DNA of 64,000 nucleotides from UBA2160 sp964588665 (lineage in GTDB: Bacteria > Chloroflexota > Dehalococcoidia > Lucifugimonadales > UBA1123): assembly GCA_964588665.1 (NCBI GenBank), contig CAZPQQ010000009.1:1-64000 (forward strand), written 5' to 3'. Position 1 is the stretch's first letter, and every line of letters starts with the position of its first letter. The notes below the pieces were generated by a model. It was given only the letters and a program-made list of their open reading frames with translations. It did not search any database and was not told the DNA's origin. The translations under genes were made by a program, and so were the position numbers. Below are positions 25,435 through 33,811 of this stretch, piece by piece.

Positions 25435-25803
25435 TCACGTTCTCTGAGGCAAGTTTCCCTTTGCCCGACCCCAGGTTATCCATCGCTCCTTGAGTTCCTT
25501 CAGGTTCATGCTCCCATTATCTTCTATCGGATTGTGGCCGAGTATCGCTTCAAGCGCGTTATCCCAGTGGTCGCCGTGCCGCTCAAGATCCGTGAGGATG
25601 AGAGGGATCGCTTGCTCGCCCAGTTCGGTAATCTCGCGGTAAGCTGGGTGCGCGATCTTCTTTACGTCCACCGAGTACATCCCTGTTCCGTCTCGCCAGA
25701 TCTTCGCCAGTCGTTTGAATCTTTTGCGGACGATGCGTTCATCGGTCGAGTTCGCCTGCACTGCCGATTCTCGTTGGTCTGAAGTCATGTGTTCTTCGGT
25801 CAA
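25435..25803 (-). CDS. uncharacterised helical protein, first gene of a pair
   Basis: 122 residues, soluble and mostly helical. An N-terminal FKRLAKIWRDGTGMYS leads to HPAYREITELGEQAIPLILTDLE, a HEAT-like helical pair, then WDNALEAILGHNP and LKERWITWGRAKG. I recognise this as a recurrent companion of YNCIAWA-type (DUF7689-like) proteins in other bacteria, from memory. The TTG start has AGAGGG 5 bp upstream. Two-gene coupling with the next frame suggests a complex or an antagonist pair; nothing in the sequence fixes which. Confidence 0.65.
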   Translation of the reverse strand: MTEEHMTSDQRESAVQANSTDERIVRKRFKRLAKIWRDGTGMYSVDVKKIAHPAYREITELGEQAIPLILTDLERHGDHWDNALEAILGHNPIEDNGSMNLKELKERWITWGRAKGNLPQRT

Positions 25804-25926
25804 TTAAGCCCTCTTTCGAGCCAAGGCCTTCGGCGATCTGCGGTGGGTCCCACTCTGCGCGCACTCGTTCCGTCTGACGACTAAAACAAGCACCGGTCTG
25901 TAGATTGTACCGTTTTCAGCAAAGCC

Positions 25927-26244
25927 TTACTTCCACTCGGCGTCGGTGGGCCAGATGTTGTGGGCTTCGCCGGCGTCGAGCAGCGGCGTGTCTTCGCGCC
26001 AGTCTGCGACGGCGTTGAGCCACTTTGTGAAGTGCGGCGCCTCGCAATGGGCCTGGAAGGCGTCGGCATCGACGTAGACCTCGTAGAGCCAGATGCGGTT
26101 CTCGTCGGCGCCGTCCTGGATCACGTCGAAGCGTAAGCAACCCGGCTCGTTTTCCACCGAACCTCGGGCGTCGCCGATCATCTCTTCAACGAACCTGTCT
26201 TTGAAGCCGGACTTGATCTGGATGGGCGCCAATATGACGTACAT
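25927..26244 (-). CDS. antibiotic biosynthesis monooxygenase-fold protein (YgiN-like)
   Basis: 105 residues of the dimeric ferredoxin-like ABM fold: YVILAPIQIKSGFKDRF, NEPGCLRFDVIQD, IWLYEVYVDADAFQAHCEAPHFTKW. Members act as cofactor-free quinol monooxygenases or as small-molecule binding proteins. The Asn/His positions typical of quinol monooxygenases are partly kept. It stands alone between the DUF7689-like pair and the transaminase, with 123 bp without a gene on one side. Confidence 0.85.
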   Translation of the reverse strand: MYVILAPIQIKSGFKDRFVEEMIGDARGSVENEPGCLRFDVIQDGADENRIWLYEVYVDADAFQAHCEAPHFTKWLNAVADWREDTPLLDAGEAHNIWPTDAEWK

Positions 26245-26299
26245 TCTTTCGGGCCTATCTGCCGGCGGCAGTCACTGCCTTGAAGAACCGGCGACTCGC

Positions 26300-27496
26300 T
26301 TAGTCCTCCGCCAACGCGTCGCTGGCGGCAGCGACCGCGGCGCCTGAGGCGACCTCAAACCCAACCCGAGGAAGGATGCCCTCCAGGGCCGACAGAACCG
26401 CCAGCACGTATTCGGGGCGGCTGGAGTCTCCCATTAGGCCGATGCGCCAGGCTTTGCCCGCGAACGCTCCCAGGCCGCCGCCGATCTCGATGCCGTGCTC
26501 TCGCAAGAGCATCGTTCTGACCGTCGCGTCGTCGACGCCGTCCGGGACCCAGACCGGGGTTATCTGCGGCAGGCGATAGCCGTCGGGCGCCAACAGGTCC
26601 AGGTTCAGGGCGGCCAAGCCAGCTCGCAACGCGCGGGCGTTCTTCTCGTGCCTGGCATACCTGACGTCGAGGCCTTCCTCGAGCACGACTCGCAAGCCTT
26701 CGCGCAAGGCGAGAATCATGCTGACGGGCGCGGTGTGATGGTAGACCCTGTCGAATCCCCAGTAGTTGGCGTTGAGAGCCAAGTCCAGGTACCACGACGC
26801 GGGTTTCGTCTTTCGGTCCTTGATGGATTGGAGGGCTTTGGGACTCAACGCCACGGGGGACAGACCCGGTGGCGTGCCGAGGCACTTCTGGGTTGCGCTG
26901 TAGCAGTAGTCGATGCCCCACTCATCGAACTCCATCGGATTGCCGCCGAGCGACGTCACGGCATCGACCATGAACAACGCGTCGTGCTCTTTGGCCAGCT
27001 TAGACAACTCGGTCAGCGGCTGGCTTATGCCCGTGGACGTCTCCGCATGGATGGCGGTCACCAGTTTGACGTCGCCATGCTTTTCGAGCGCCTCTTGCAG
27101 CATCTCCGGCGGGAACGGCTTTCCCCAATCGGCGCGCAGCGGGATCACGTTGGCGCCGACTCGCTCCGCCATGTCCACCATTCGTTCACAGAAGAATCCG
27201 TAGACGCACATGACCACGGTGTCTCCCGGCTCGAGAAAGCTGGAGATGCCCGCCTGCATGCCGGCGGTGCCCGTGCCGGAAAGCGCAAAAGTTGCCGCGT
27301 CCTCGGTCTTGAACACGCGTTTGAGCAGATCGGAAACTTCTTGCATGATAAGAACGAAGTCCGGGTCCAGGTATCCGATCATAGGCTGCATCATCGCCTG
27401 GAGCACTCTGGGATTGGCCATGCTTGGTCCAGGCCCGAGCAAAATCCTTGGCGGGACAGATGGAATTGCTGACTCGGGCAACGGCATGTCGGTCAT
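26300..27496 (-). CDS. alanine-glyoxylate/serine-pyruvate aminotransferase family protein
   Basis: 398 residues of PLP class V. Landmarks are LLGPGPSMANPRVLQAM at the N-terminus, ALSGTGTAGMQAGISSFLEPGD for the cofactor cup, FMVDAVTSLGGNP for the pyridine Asp, and the Schiff-base Lys in YSATQKCLGTPPGL. It likely transaminates glyoxylate with alanine or serine. AAGGAG precedes the ATG. The length and order of motifs are normal. It lies 87 bp downstream of manC on the same strand. Confidence 0.9.
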   Translation of the reverse strand: MTDMPLPESAIPSVPPRILLGPGPSMANPRVLQAMMQPMIGYLDPDFVLIMQEVSDLLKRVFKTEDAATFALSGTGTAGMQAGISSFLEPGDTVVMCVYGFFCERMVDMAERVGANVIPLRADWGKPFPPEMLQEALEKHGDVKLVTAIHAETSTGISQPLTELSKLAKEHDALFMVDAVTSLGGNPMEFDEWGIDYCYSATQKCLGTPPGLSPVALSPKALQSIKDRKTKPASWYLDLALNANYWGFDRVYHHTAPVSMILALREGLRVVLEEGLDVRYARHEKNARALRAGLAALNLDLLAPDGYRLPQITPVWVPDGVDDATVRTMLLREHGIEIGGGLGAFAGKAWRIGLMGDSSRPEYVLAVLSALEGILPRVGFEVASGAAVAAASDALAED

Positions 27497-27583
27497 ACGT
27501 ATCTCCTTACAAGTACTGTGGCGCCGACAACGACGGCGCGGTCCGAGCGTCTAGCGCCGGACCGCCGAAGAAATCAGGCGCGT

Positions 27584-29056
27584 CTATTTTCGATTGTATC
27601 GATCGTCGAAGCGAACGATGTCGTCTTCGTCCAGGTATGAACCCGACTGGACTTCGATGATTTCGAGCGGGATGCTGCCCGGATTTTCCAGGCGGTGGTG
27701 CGTGCCCAGCGGCACATCGGTCGACTGGTTCTCGTATAGGTGGAAAACCTCTTCGCCCTTGGTGACTTTCGCGGTCCCGTGCACCACGATCCAGTGCTCC
27801 GCGCGGTGATAGTGCATCTGCAGTGAGAGCGCCGCGCCGGGGTTGACCGTGAGTCTTTTGACTTGAAAGCCGGACCCCGAGTCCAGCGTCTCGTAAGTTC
27901 CCCAAGGCCTGTGGACTTTTAGGTGGTTTTCCTGTTCGGGTCGGCCCAACTCTTTGAGTCGGGCAACGAGATCTTTAACCTCTTCGACGACGTCGTGGTG
28001 GGCGACGAGGACCGCGTCGGCAGTCTCCACGACGATTACGTTGTCGAGGCCGACCGCCGCCACCAGACGATGCTGACCGATGACAAGCGAATTGCTCATG
28101 CCGCTGGCGTAGACGTCCCCTCGGATTACGTTGCCTCTGGAATCCCTGTCACTCACGTCAAACAGCGCCGACCAGGCGCCTACGTCCGACCAGCCCGCGT
28201 CCAACGGAACGACCACCGGTGTCGTGGCGTCGGCATCGAGGTTGCCCGCGATCTTCTCCATCACGGCATAGTCGATGGACTCGGATGGGCAGTCGTTGAA
28301 CAGATCTGCATCAGGTCGGAGAAAATCTCCGTCGCGAACGCCTTTGTCATGCGCGCCTCTGCAGGCTTCAACGATGTCATCCCGGAAGCGCGTGATGTTC
28401 TCCATCCACACCGAGGCCCGCATGACGAACATGCCGCTGTTCCACAGGTATTGCCCACTCTGAAGCATCTCGAGAGCCCTGGCGTCATCGGGCTTTTCTT
28501 CGAACGCTTCGAGCAGATGAGGCTCGGAGTTCGCAGCGGTCCGCTGATCTTCCGGAGAATGAGGCGCGCCCATCTTGATGTATCCGTAACCTGTTTTAGG
28601 CGCCGTGGGCACGACGCCGAATGTCACCAGGCAGCCCTGTTCGGCAAGCCTGCCGGCGATCTCCACCGACTGATGAAATGCGTCAACGTCCGTGATTACA
28701 GCATCGGCGGGCAAGACCAGCATGACTGGATCGTCGCCGGCCGCGTCGCCGGAGGTGAGGGCCAACGCCGCCAGTGTCAACGCCGGAGCGGTGTTCCTTC
28801 CGGCGGACTCCAGGATGATATCGGACGGCGTCTTGTCGATCTGGCGAGCATGCTCTGCTGTGAGAAAACGGTGTTCTTCGTTGCAGACGACTATCGGCGC
28901 GGTCAGATTCTCCAGCCCGTCCAGTCGAAGGAGGGTCTCTTGAATCATCGAATGTTCGCCCGTCACCGACAGGAACTGCTTCGGATAGTGCTCGCGAGAA
29001 AGCGGCCACAAGCGTGTGCCCGAACCACCGGCGAGAATCACGGGATGCAGTGCCAT
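27584..29056 (-). CDS. manC: mannose-1-phosphate guanylyltransferase / mannose-6-phosphate isomerase
   Basis: 490 residues, the bifunctional type II form. The N-terminal nucleotidyltransferase has VILAGGSGTRLWPLSREHYPKQFL and VLPADAVITD. The C-terminal cupin isomerase has VHRPWGTYETL, SLQMHYHRAEHWIVV with metal-binding His residues, and ends EDDIVRFDDRYNRK. It makes GDP-mannose for polysaccharides, glycolipids or glycoproteins. No other sugar-nucleotide gene is nearby. The ATG has a weak ribosome site. Confidence 0.94.
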   Translation of the reverse strand: MALHPVILAGGSGTRLWPLSREHYPKQFLSVTGEHSMIQETLLRLDGLENLTAPIVVCNEEHRFLTAEHARQIDKTPSDIILESAGRNTAPALTLAALALTSGDAAGDDPVMLVLPADAVITDVDAFHQSVEIAGRLAEQGCLVTFGVVPTAPKTGYGYIKMGAPHSPEDQRTAANSEPHLLEAFEEKPDDARALEMLQSGQYLWNSGMFVMRASVWMENITRFRDDIVEACRGAHDKGVRDGDFLRPDADLFNDCPSESIDYAVMEKIAGNLDADATTPVVVPLDAGWSDVGAWSALFDVSDRDSRGNVIRGDVYASGMSNSLVIGQHRLVAAVGLDNVIVVETADAVLVAHHDVVEEVKDLVARLKELGRPEQENHLKVHRPWGTYETLDSGSGFQVKRLTVNPGAALSLQMHYHRAEHWIVVHGTAKVTKGEEVFHLYENQSTDVPLGTHHRLENPGSIPLEIIEVQSGSYLDEDDIVRFDDRYNRK

Positions 29057-29558
29057 TTGTACCTCGATACTATGTATCCGAGCGGGACGGCGCTGTGCGG
29101 AACGAGGGCGTTCGCGCCACTCACCGGATGATTATATGGGCGCGAGTAGGGAGGGTCAATGACGGCAGCGTTCCCACGGCGGGTCGCGTTCTGCCAGACG
29201 TTAGGCCGAACATCAGTTAACTATTTTGGAACTGTCACTGTTGGAATCGCTAATTGATTGAACTTGGGAGTCCTGGTAACATTCGAATATGGATCGGGCG
29301 ATACCAGGGGTAGACACCGGTTTGCAGACGGGTTATTAACGCAAATCGGTCCGTGGCATCGACGTTGGCATCGAAGCGATCTACGCATTCGGGATTCCCA
29401 AATCGGATGTCCCGGCGCTCGACCGATCCGTTTCACCTCCGCGGATACGCTGTCATCCACTTGGAGATGCATCTTGAGGAGCACTCGACGCTGGCAGGAA
29501 TCGAGCTACGTGCACCACTGGCCTGAGGCCGGACAAAAGCCAAGAATCGGAACGCGAG
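29057..29558. other. intergenic stretch with a possible decayed coding remnant
   Basis: 502 bp with no intact gene. Between about 29350 and 29526 the plus strand has two short open stretches in different frames with protein-like composition (GIDVGIEAIYAFGIPKSD, then RGYAVIHLEMHLEEHSTLAG ending at TGA 29524-29526). This looks like an old frameshifted gene end, not recognised. No promoter was called. Confidence 0.3.
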
Positions 29559-31088
29559 TTGACGGGGCCTAGGATCGACTTCCGGGGCATCGTCTACAGC
29601 GTCCCCTTCGGCGTTGTGCTGTGCCGAGACTCAGACTACCGCATCGTGTTTTCGAACCGGGCGTTCTATTCGGCGTTGGGCTATTTTTCCGCTGAAGACG
29701 TCGCTGGAACCCCTTTGACTCAACTCGTTCATCCCGAAGATCGCGTGATGGTCGATGATCGATTGCGTCTCATTTTGGAGTCTGGCGCCACGGTTTCGGC
29801 CTGCCGCGCCAGGCTCCTCGGGCAGGCGGGCAGAGTGGCTCTCGTAGACATCTCGGCCGTGGGCGTCGTGGACTTCGAAGGCGTTCGGGCGATCGTCGTC
29901 GGGGCGAAAGACGTCACCGAAGAGCAACGACTGGTTCGTCGGGATCTCCAAGCCGACAAGATGGAAACCGTCGGCAGACTCGCCGGAGGAATCGCCCATG
30001 ACTTCAACAACCTGCTGACGGCGATTATTGGCTTCGCGCATCTGAGCATGTTGACCGAGGGCGTCGACGAACGTACGGTCGAGTTGATCGGCGAGATACA
30101 GACAGCGGCCGACCGCGCTGCCCATCTCACGGGGCAGCTATTGGCATTCTCGCGAAAAGAGATGCTCATCCCGCAGGTCCTCGACCTGAACGACCTACTC
30201 CTCGACACGGAGCATTCGATACGCGACTTTGCGGGCGAAGACATCGATCTGAGGCTCGATTTGGGCAACGTGGGATTCGTAGCAGTCGATCCCGACCACA
30301 TGATTCAGGCACTCCTGGCGATGATCGGCAATTCCCGCGGCACCGTGCCGAACGGGGGCACGATCACGATCAGCACCGAGAACGTCACCCTCGACGACGC
30401 CCACGCATTCCGCGACGCCGACGCGGGGCACGGGCCGCACGTGCTCATGAGAATCTCCGACGACGGGACGGGCATTCCCGCCGACGCGCTGCCGCACGTG
30501 TTCGAGCCGTTTTTCACCACCAAACCCGTGGGCGAAGGAACTGGCCTGGGACTGTCGACGTGCCATGGGATGATCGCCCAGAGCGGCGGCCACATCCTGT
30601 GCGACAGTGAAATCGGCTCCGGCACAACCTTTAGCATCTTCCTTCCAAGGGTGGAGCACACTGCCAGCCAGGGAAGCATCTTCGATCAGCCGATGCAGCC
30701 GCAGCGAAGCCGCGAGACCGTGCTTGTCGTCGACGGCGATCTGAACGCCAGAACTGAGACGGTGCGGGGATTGCAGCAACTCGGTTACATGGTGCTGGCA
30801 GCGCCCAACGGCGAACGGGCGCTGATCGTCGCGGAGAATCACACAGCTTCAATTGAGCTGCTCTTGACTGAAGGAACCATGCCCGATATGACTGGCGCGT
30901 TATTGACCGAGCGGCTCCGTCAGACCTATCCCAACATGAAGGTGCTGTATACCGTCGACCGTGCCGAGCAGTCGGAGACCGCGATCGACGTCACGCAAAT
31001 GATATTGGAGAAGCCGTTCGCACCGGGAGCGCTCGCAAGCATGGTCCGCCAAACACTCAGCGCCGCAAACGGCGTCGGAGGCGATTAG
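29559..31088 (+). CDS. soluble hybrid histidine kinase (PAS-HisKA-HATPase-REC)
   Basis: 509 residues with no membrane segment. A PAS sensor (about residues 8-125) precedes the HisKA box AGGIAHDFNNLLTAIIGFAH with phospho-acceptor His147. The HATPase has a G1 box ISDDGTGIPADALP, an F box, and a G2 box GEGTGLGLSTCHGMI. A C-terminal receiver follows from about residue 385. In that receiver the acidic pair (VVDGD) and the Lys (EKPF) are kept, but the phospho-acceptor Asp is replaced by Glu438 (LLLTEGTMPD). The start is a TTG at 29559 without a strong ribosome site. No separate response regulator is adjacent. Confidence 0.88.
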   Translation: MTGPRIDFRGIVYSVPFGVVLCRDSDYRIVFSNRAFYSALGYFSAEDVAGTPLTQLVHPEDRVMVDDRLRLILESGATVSACRARLLGQAGRVALVDISAVGVVDFEGVRAIVVGAKDVTEEQRLVRRDLQADKMETVGRLAGGIAHDFNNLLTAIIGFAHLSMLTEGVDERTVELIGEIQTAADRAAHLTGQLLAFSRKEMLIPQVLDLNDLLLDTEHSIRDFAGEDIDLRLDLGNVGFVAVDPDHMIQALLAMIGNSRGTVPNGGTITISTENVTLDDAHAFRDADAGHGPHVLMRISDDGTGIPADALPHVFEPFFTTKPVGEGTGLGLSTCHGMIAQSGGHILCDSEIGSGTTFSIFLPRVEHTASQGSIFDQPMQPQRSRETVLVVDGDLNARTETVRGLQQLGYMVLAAPNGERALIVAENHTASIELLLTEGTMPDMTGALLTERLRQTYPNMKVLYTVDRAEQSETAIDVTQMILEKPFAPGALASMVRQTLSAANGVGGD

Positions 31089-31138
31089 CCGCTCTTTTTA
31101 TGGCCGCCGCCGGGAGAGCGTCGGCTCACGGATTCAGG

Positions 31139-31756
31139 TCAGCCGCCAAGCACGATGCTGACGATGCGCTTCTCCAATGCGATTCCCAAGGCCGTCGCCG
31201 TCTCCAGTCGGAGATGGTCACCGACGACTCCGACGAATGCCACGCCCAGAATCCGTCCGACTCGGAAGTCTATCACTGTCGACGACACGAGGCCGCGTTG
31301 GCTGCTGTGCACCGCCTTCAGGGCGACCGCGTCGTCGAAAAATCCGACCGGATCCAGCCTTTCGACGCTTAGCAACTGCTGACCGCGGCCTACGTCTTTG
31401 CCCACGTGTCGCTCAAAATCGGCGACGAACACTTCTCTCGCCCACGCGGACACCGAATCCGGTTCGTCGAACAGGTGGGCAACCGAGCCGGCGACGAAAA
31501 TCGTCCCCTCGTCGCTCATCTTTGGAAGGTTTGCTCCGAACTCCCTAAGGTACCCGTTGATTCGACCAGCGCGCAGAAATCGCTCCTCGGTCGAGCCGGG
31601 AAAACCCTGTTCCGCCATTGTCGGATTATCGAGAGGGCCTTCGCGAAGCATCCGGTACGTCTCGAATTCGCCCGGCAGGTCATACCCGTCCAGCACCATG
31701 TCTCGCAGGTGATCTTCGGTGATGTCGAAAGTTGCGCGAGCGAGGGTTTTTGCCAC
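31139..31756 (-). CDS. hypothetical protein
   Basis: 205 residues, not recognised. The GTG start at 31756 has CAGGAGGGG upstream, and codon use is like its neighbours, so the gene is believable. The N-terminal half is acidic and helical (FDITEDHLRDMVLDGYDLPGE). The C-terminal half has a repeated beta pattern ending RVGRILGVAFVGVVGD and LGIALEKRIVSIVLGG, reminiscent of lipoprotein sensor-type beta domains, but there is no signal peptide or lipobox. It is convergent with the hybrid kinase. Confidence 0.55.
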   Translation of the reverse strand: MAKTLARATFDITEDHLRDMVLDGYDLPGEFETYRMLREGPLDNPTMAEQGFPGSTEERFLRAGRINGYLREFGANLPKMSDEGTIFVAGSVAHLFDEPDSVSAWAREVFVADFERHVGKDVGRGQQLLSVERLDPVGFFDDAVALKAVHSSQRGLVSSTVIDFRVGRILGVAFVGVVGDHLRLETATALGIALEKRIVSIVLGG

Positions 31757-31894
31757 CCACTCCCCTCCTGGTCGTACCCGTTGGACGCGCCGCCTTTGAC
31801 GACGGCAGATGCATTGTTCGCGACTTCGACAGGGGTGTCAACCTATCCGGGCTCGGTCGCTTCTCCATGCAAGCCTAGCCGTGAAACGGTTGGG

Positions 31895-31924
31895 TTGTGA
31901 GTAGGATTATGCCAGGTCTATAAT
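31895..31924 (+). promoter_or_regulatory. sigma70-like promoter for the Tat-signal microprotein
   Basis: TTGTGA (31895-31900), an 18-bp spacer and a consensus TATAAT (31919-31924). The predicted start near 31931 gives a leader of about 50 nt ahead of the ATG at 31980. Confidence 0.6.
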
Positions 31925-31979
31925 AGGAACTACACTAAATGCTAAGACGACTCATGCCCAGCGCAGAGGGAAGGCAACG

Positions 31980-32180
31980 ATGGACGAAAAACCCAAGAGC
32001 CTAGGCAGAATTACCAGACGCCAACTATTCAAAGCAGTGCCCATCGGCATCGCAAGCGCCGCGGCAGTTGGATTCGTGGCGGGAAGGGTAGTCGGGCCGT
32101 TTCTGGGCCGGCGCAAGCCGCCGCAAGTTCCTGAAGGCTCCATTTTCACTCCGGCGAAGGAACGGGACACCGAAGCATAA
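31980..32180 (+). CDS. Tat-signal / single-pass membrane microprotein
   Basis: 66 residues. An RRQLFK motif (TRRQLFKAVPIGIAS, about residues 13-27) is followed by a hydrophobic run through GFVAGRVVG and a short basic-proline linker (GRRKPPQVPEG), so the product is either Tat-exported or anchored with a short C-terminal tail outside. GGAAGG precedes the ATG, and a good promoter is at 31895-31924. There is no redox domain after the signal, unlike Rieske proteins with similar starts. It may be a full microprotein or a remnant of one. The 285 bp that follow hold nothing recognised. Confidence 0.6.
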   Translation: MDEKPKSLGRITRRQLFKAVPIGIASAAAVGFVAGRVVGPFLGRRKPPQVPEGSIFTPAKERDTEA

Positions 32181-32465
32181 GCCTCGCTCCATACACGGTG
32201 ATCGCACGCTGCCTCCGTGACCTGACCTCGGGCATAGCCGTCTCGGCGCCAACGATATCCAAACGCCAGGGACTCCAACCTGTCCCGTCCACTCCTGTCA
32301 GAGGAGCACGAAAGGCTTCCAGTCCGACCCGAGACGCGTGAGAATACTCTCGGAAGTAGCCGCCAAACCGTCGAGCGCCAAAGGCCAAGCGCCCGAAAGG
32401 GTTTCCCCGATGCTCGTTCACGTATTATCATGGGGCTACACTCGTTATCCATTAGGAGACCGGCA

Positions 32466-32816
32466 ATGAATCTGGCTCCACAGGCAATGTTGCTTGTGCG
32501 AGGTGGACCCGAGGAAGGCACGACGGTCCAGCTCAGAGAAGGCATGATGATCATGGGCCGATCCGCGGTCAGCGACATGGTCGTGGATTCGCCGGGCGTG
32601 TCCCGGCAGCACGCAGCAATTCGCGGCGATCGGGACGGCTATTGGCTCATGGACCTGGGAAGCCGCAACGGCACGTTCGTCAACGGCGACCAGATCGGCC
32701 AGGAGCCAGTGCGCCTCAGCAACTGGGACCGTGTGGAGCTTGGCGGGATGGAAACCCACTGGGTGTTCATGGAGTCCCAGGACACCGTCGAGGTACAGCG
32801 TCCCCCCATCGGTTAG
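32466..32816 (+). CDS. FHA-domain protein
   Basis: 116 residues from the ATG at 32466 (AGGAGA upstream). It is essentially one forkhead-associated domain: MGRSAVSDMVVDSPGVSRQHAAI carries the GR and SxxH phosphothreonine-contact residues, and LGSRNGTFVNGDQI the NG motif. FHA domains bind phosphothreonine peptides, which implies Ser/Thr kinase signalling, but no such kinase is in the window. Neither side has a partner gene on the same strand within 250 bp. Confidence 0.88.
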   Translation: MNLAPQAMLLVRGGPEEGTTVQLREGMMIMGRSAVSDMVVDSPGVSRQHAAIRGDRDGYWLMDLGSRNGTFVNGDQIGQEPVRLSNWDRVELGGMETHWVFMESQDTVEVQRPPIG

Positions 32817-33081
32817 AGCCGCAGCCAAGGTGCCGGGGGCGATCGAAGTGAGCGCGCAGGCCAGGCCACCGCCCGTTTATCCGTTCCCGATTTAGCTTCC
32901 GACCGTCACACCTTCCCCGGACCTTGCGTCAACGCGCATCCCTCGCGGCGCCCCGCCTCCGGGCCATCGACGGCCGATGAACTATCGCGCCGCACTGCCC
33001 CTCCGAGTACTTGAGCGAATGCAGGCTCGCTGTTACCTTTAGAACGGTCGAACTCATCCTTCATGCTTTTTGGAGTTGCGA

Positions 33082-33804
33082 GTGCGCACTGTGTTCAGGC
33101 TGGCGGTCGCCGCGATGTCGGTCGCCGCGATCATCTGGGTGTTGGGAAGCTGCGGCAGCGACGAGCCGTCTGCTCCGAGCGCCACGCCGGTCCCGACGCC
33201 GACTCCGGTGAGCGTCGAGGAATTGTTGCAGGTCGCCGGTGAGGCCACCGGCGCCTTGAACACCTTCCACTTCCGGCTGGACCACGAGGGCGGCGGGACG
33301 CCGCTGGAGCCTGGCTTGACGGTTACCGAAGCCGACGGCGACGTGGTGAGCCCTGGCGCCATATCCATCGATTTCGCCGGCATCTTGGGCTCGTTCGCCG
33401 TTCGGTCGAGCCTGATCACGATCGGCGACGACAGCTATATGACGAACCCGCTGACCAACGCCTGGGAAGGCGTCCCCCGTGAGGTGAGTCCTCTGGGTTT
33501 CTTCGACCCGCACAAAGGCATCGGCTCGATGATGACAAGCGTCCTGAACCCGAGCATCGTGTCTCGCGACGAAGACGAAATCGTCGTGACTGGTGACCTT
33601 CCCGCGGAGGCCCTCCGTCCGTTGCTGGGCAATTCTGTCGAAGGGACGACCGTCGGCGTCGAGCTCTCGATAGACGCACGAACCAGATTCCTCAACAAAG
33701 CCGTGCTGGAAGGCAGGGTGACCGAGTCGGAGCCCGACGGTGTGGTGCGCATCATCACCCTCTCCAAGTTCAACAAGCCGATGGACATTCGGCCCCCGGA
33801 ATAG
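33082..33804 (+). CDS. LppX/LprA/LprF/LprG-family lipoprotein
   Basis: 240 residues from the GTG at 33082 (TTGGAG upstream). A signal peptide ends in the lipobox VLGSC, giving lipidated Cys24, and a Pro/Thr-rich linker follows. The mature part matches the LppX_LprAFG fold: VEELLQVAGEATGALNTFHFRL, GDVVSPGAISIDF, YMTNPLTNAWEGVP, and a C-terminal ITLSKFNKPMDIRPPE. Mycobacterial LprG and LppX carry triacylated lipids in a hydrophobic pocket across the envelope. The gene ends 8 bp before the MFS exporter at 33812, the same pairing as lprG-p55 (Rv1411c-Rv1410c). Confidence 0.85.
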   Translation: MRTVFRLAVAAMSVAAIIWVLGSCGSDEPSAPSATPVPTPTPVSVEELLQVAGEATGALNTFHFRLDHEGGGTPLEPGLTVTEADGDVVSPGAISIDFAGILGSFAVRSSLITIGDDSYMTNPLTNAWEGVPREVSPLGFFDPHKGIGSMMTSVLNPSIVSRDEDEIVVTGDLPAEALRPLLGNSVEGTTVGVELSIDARTRFLNKAVLEGRVTESEPDGVVRIITLSKFNKPMDIRPPE

Positions 33805-33811
33805 TTGGTTC

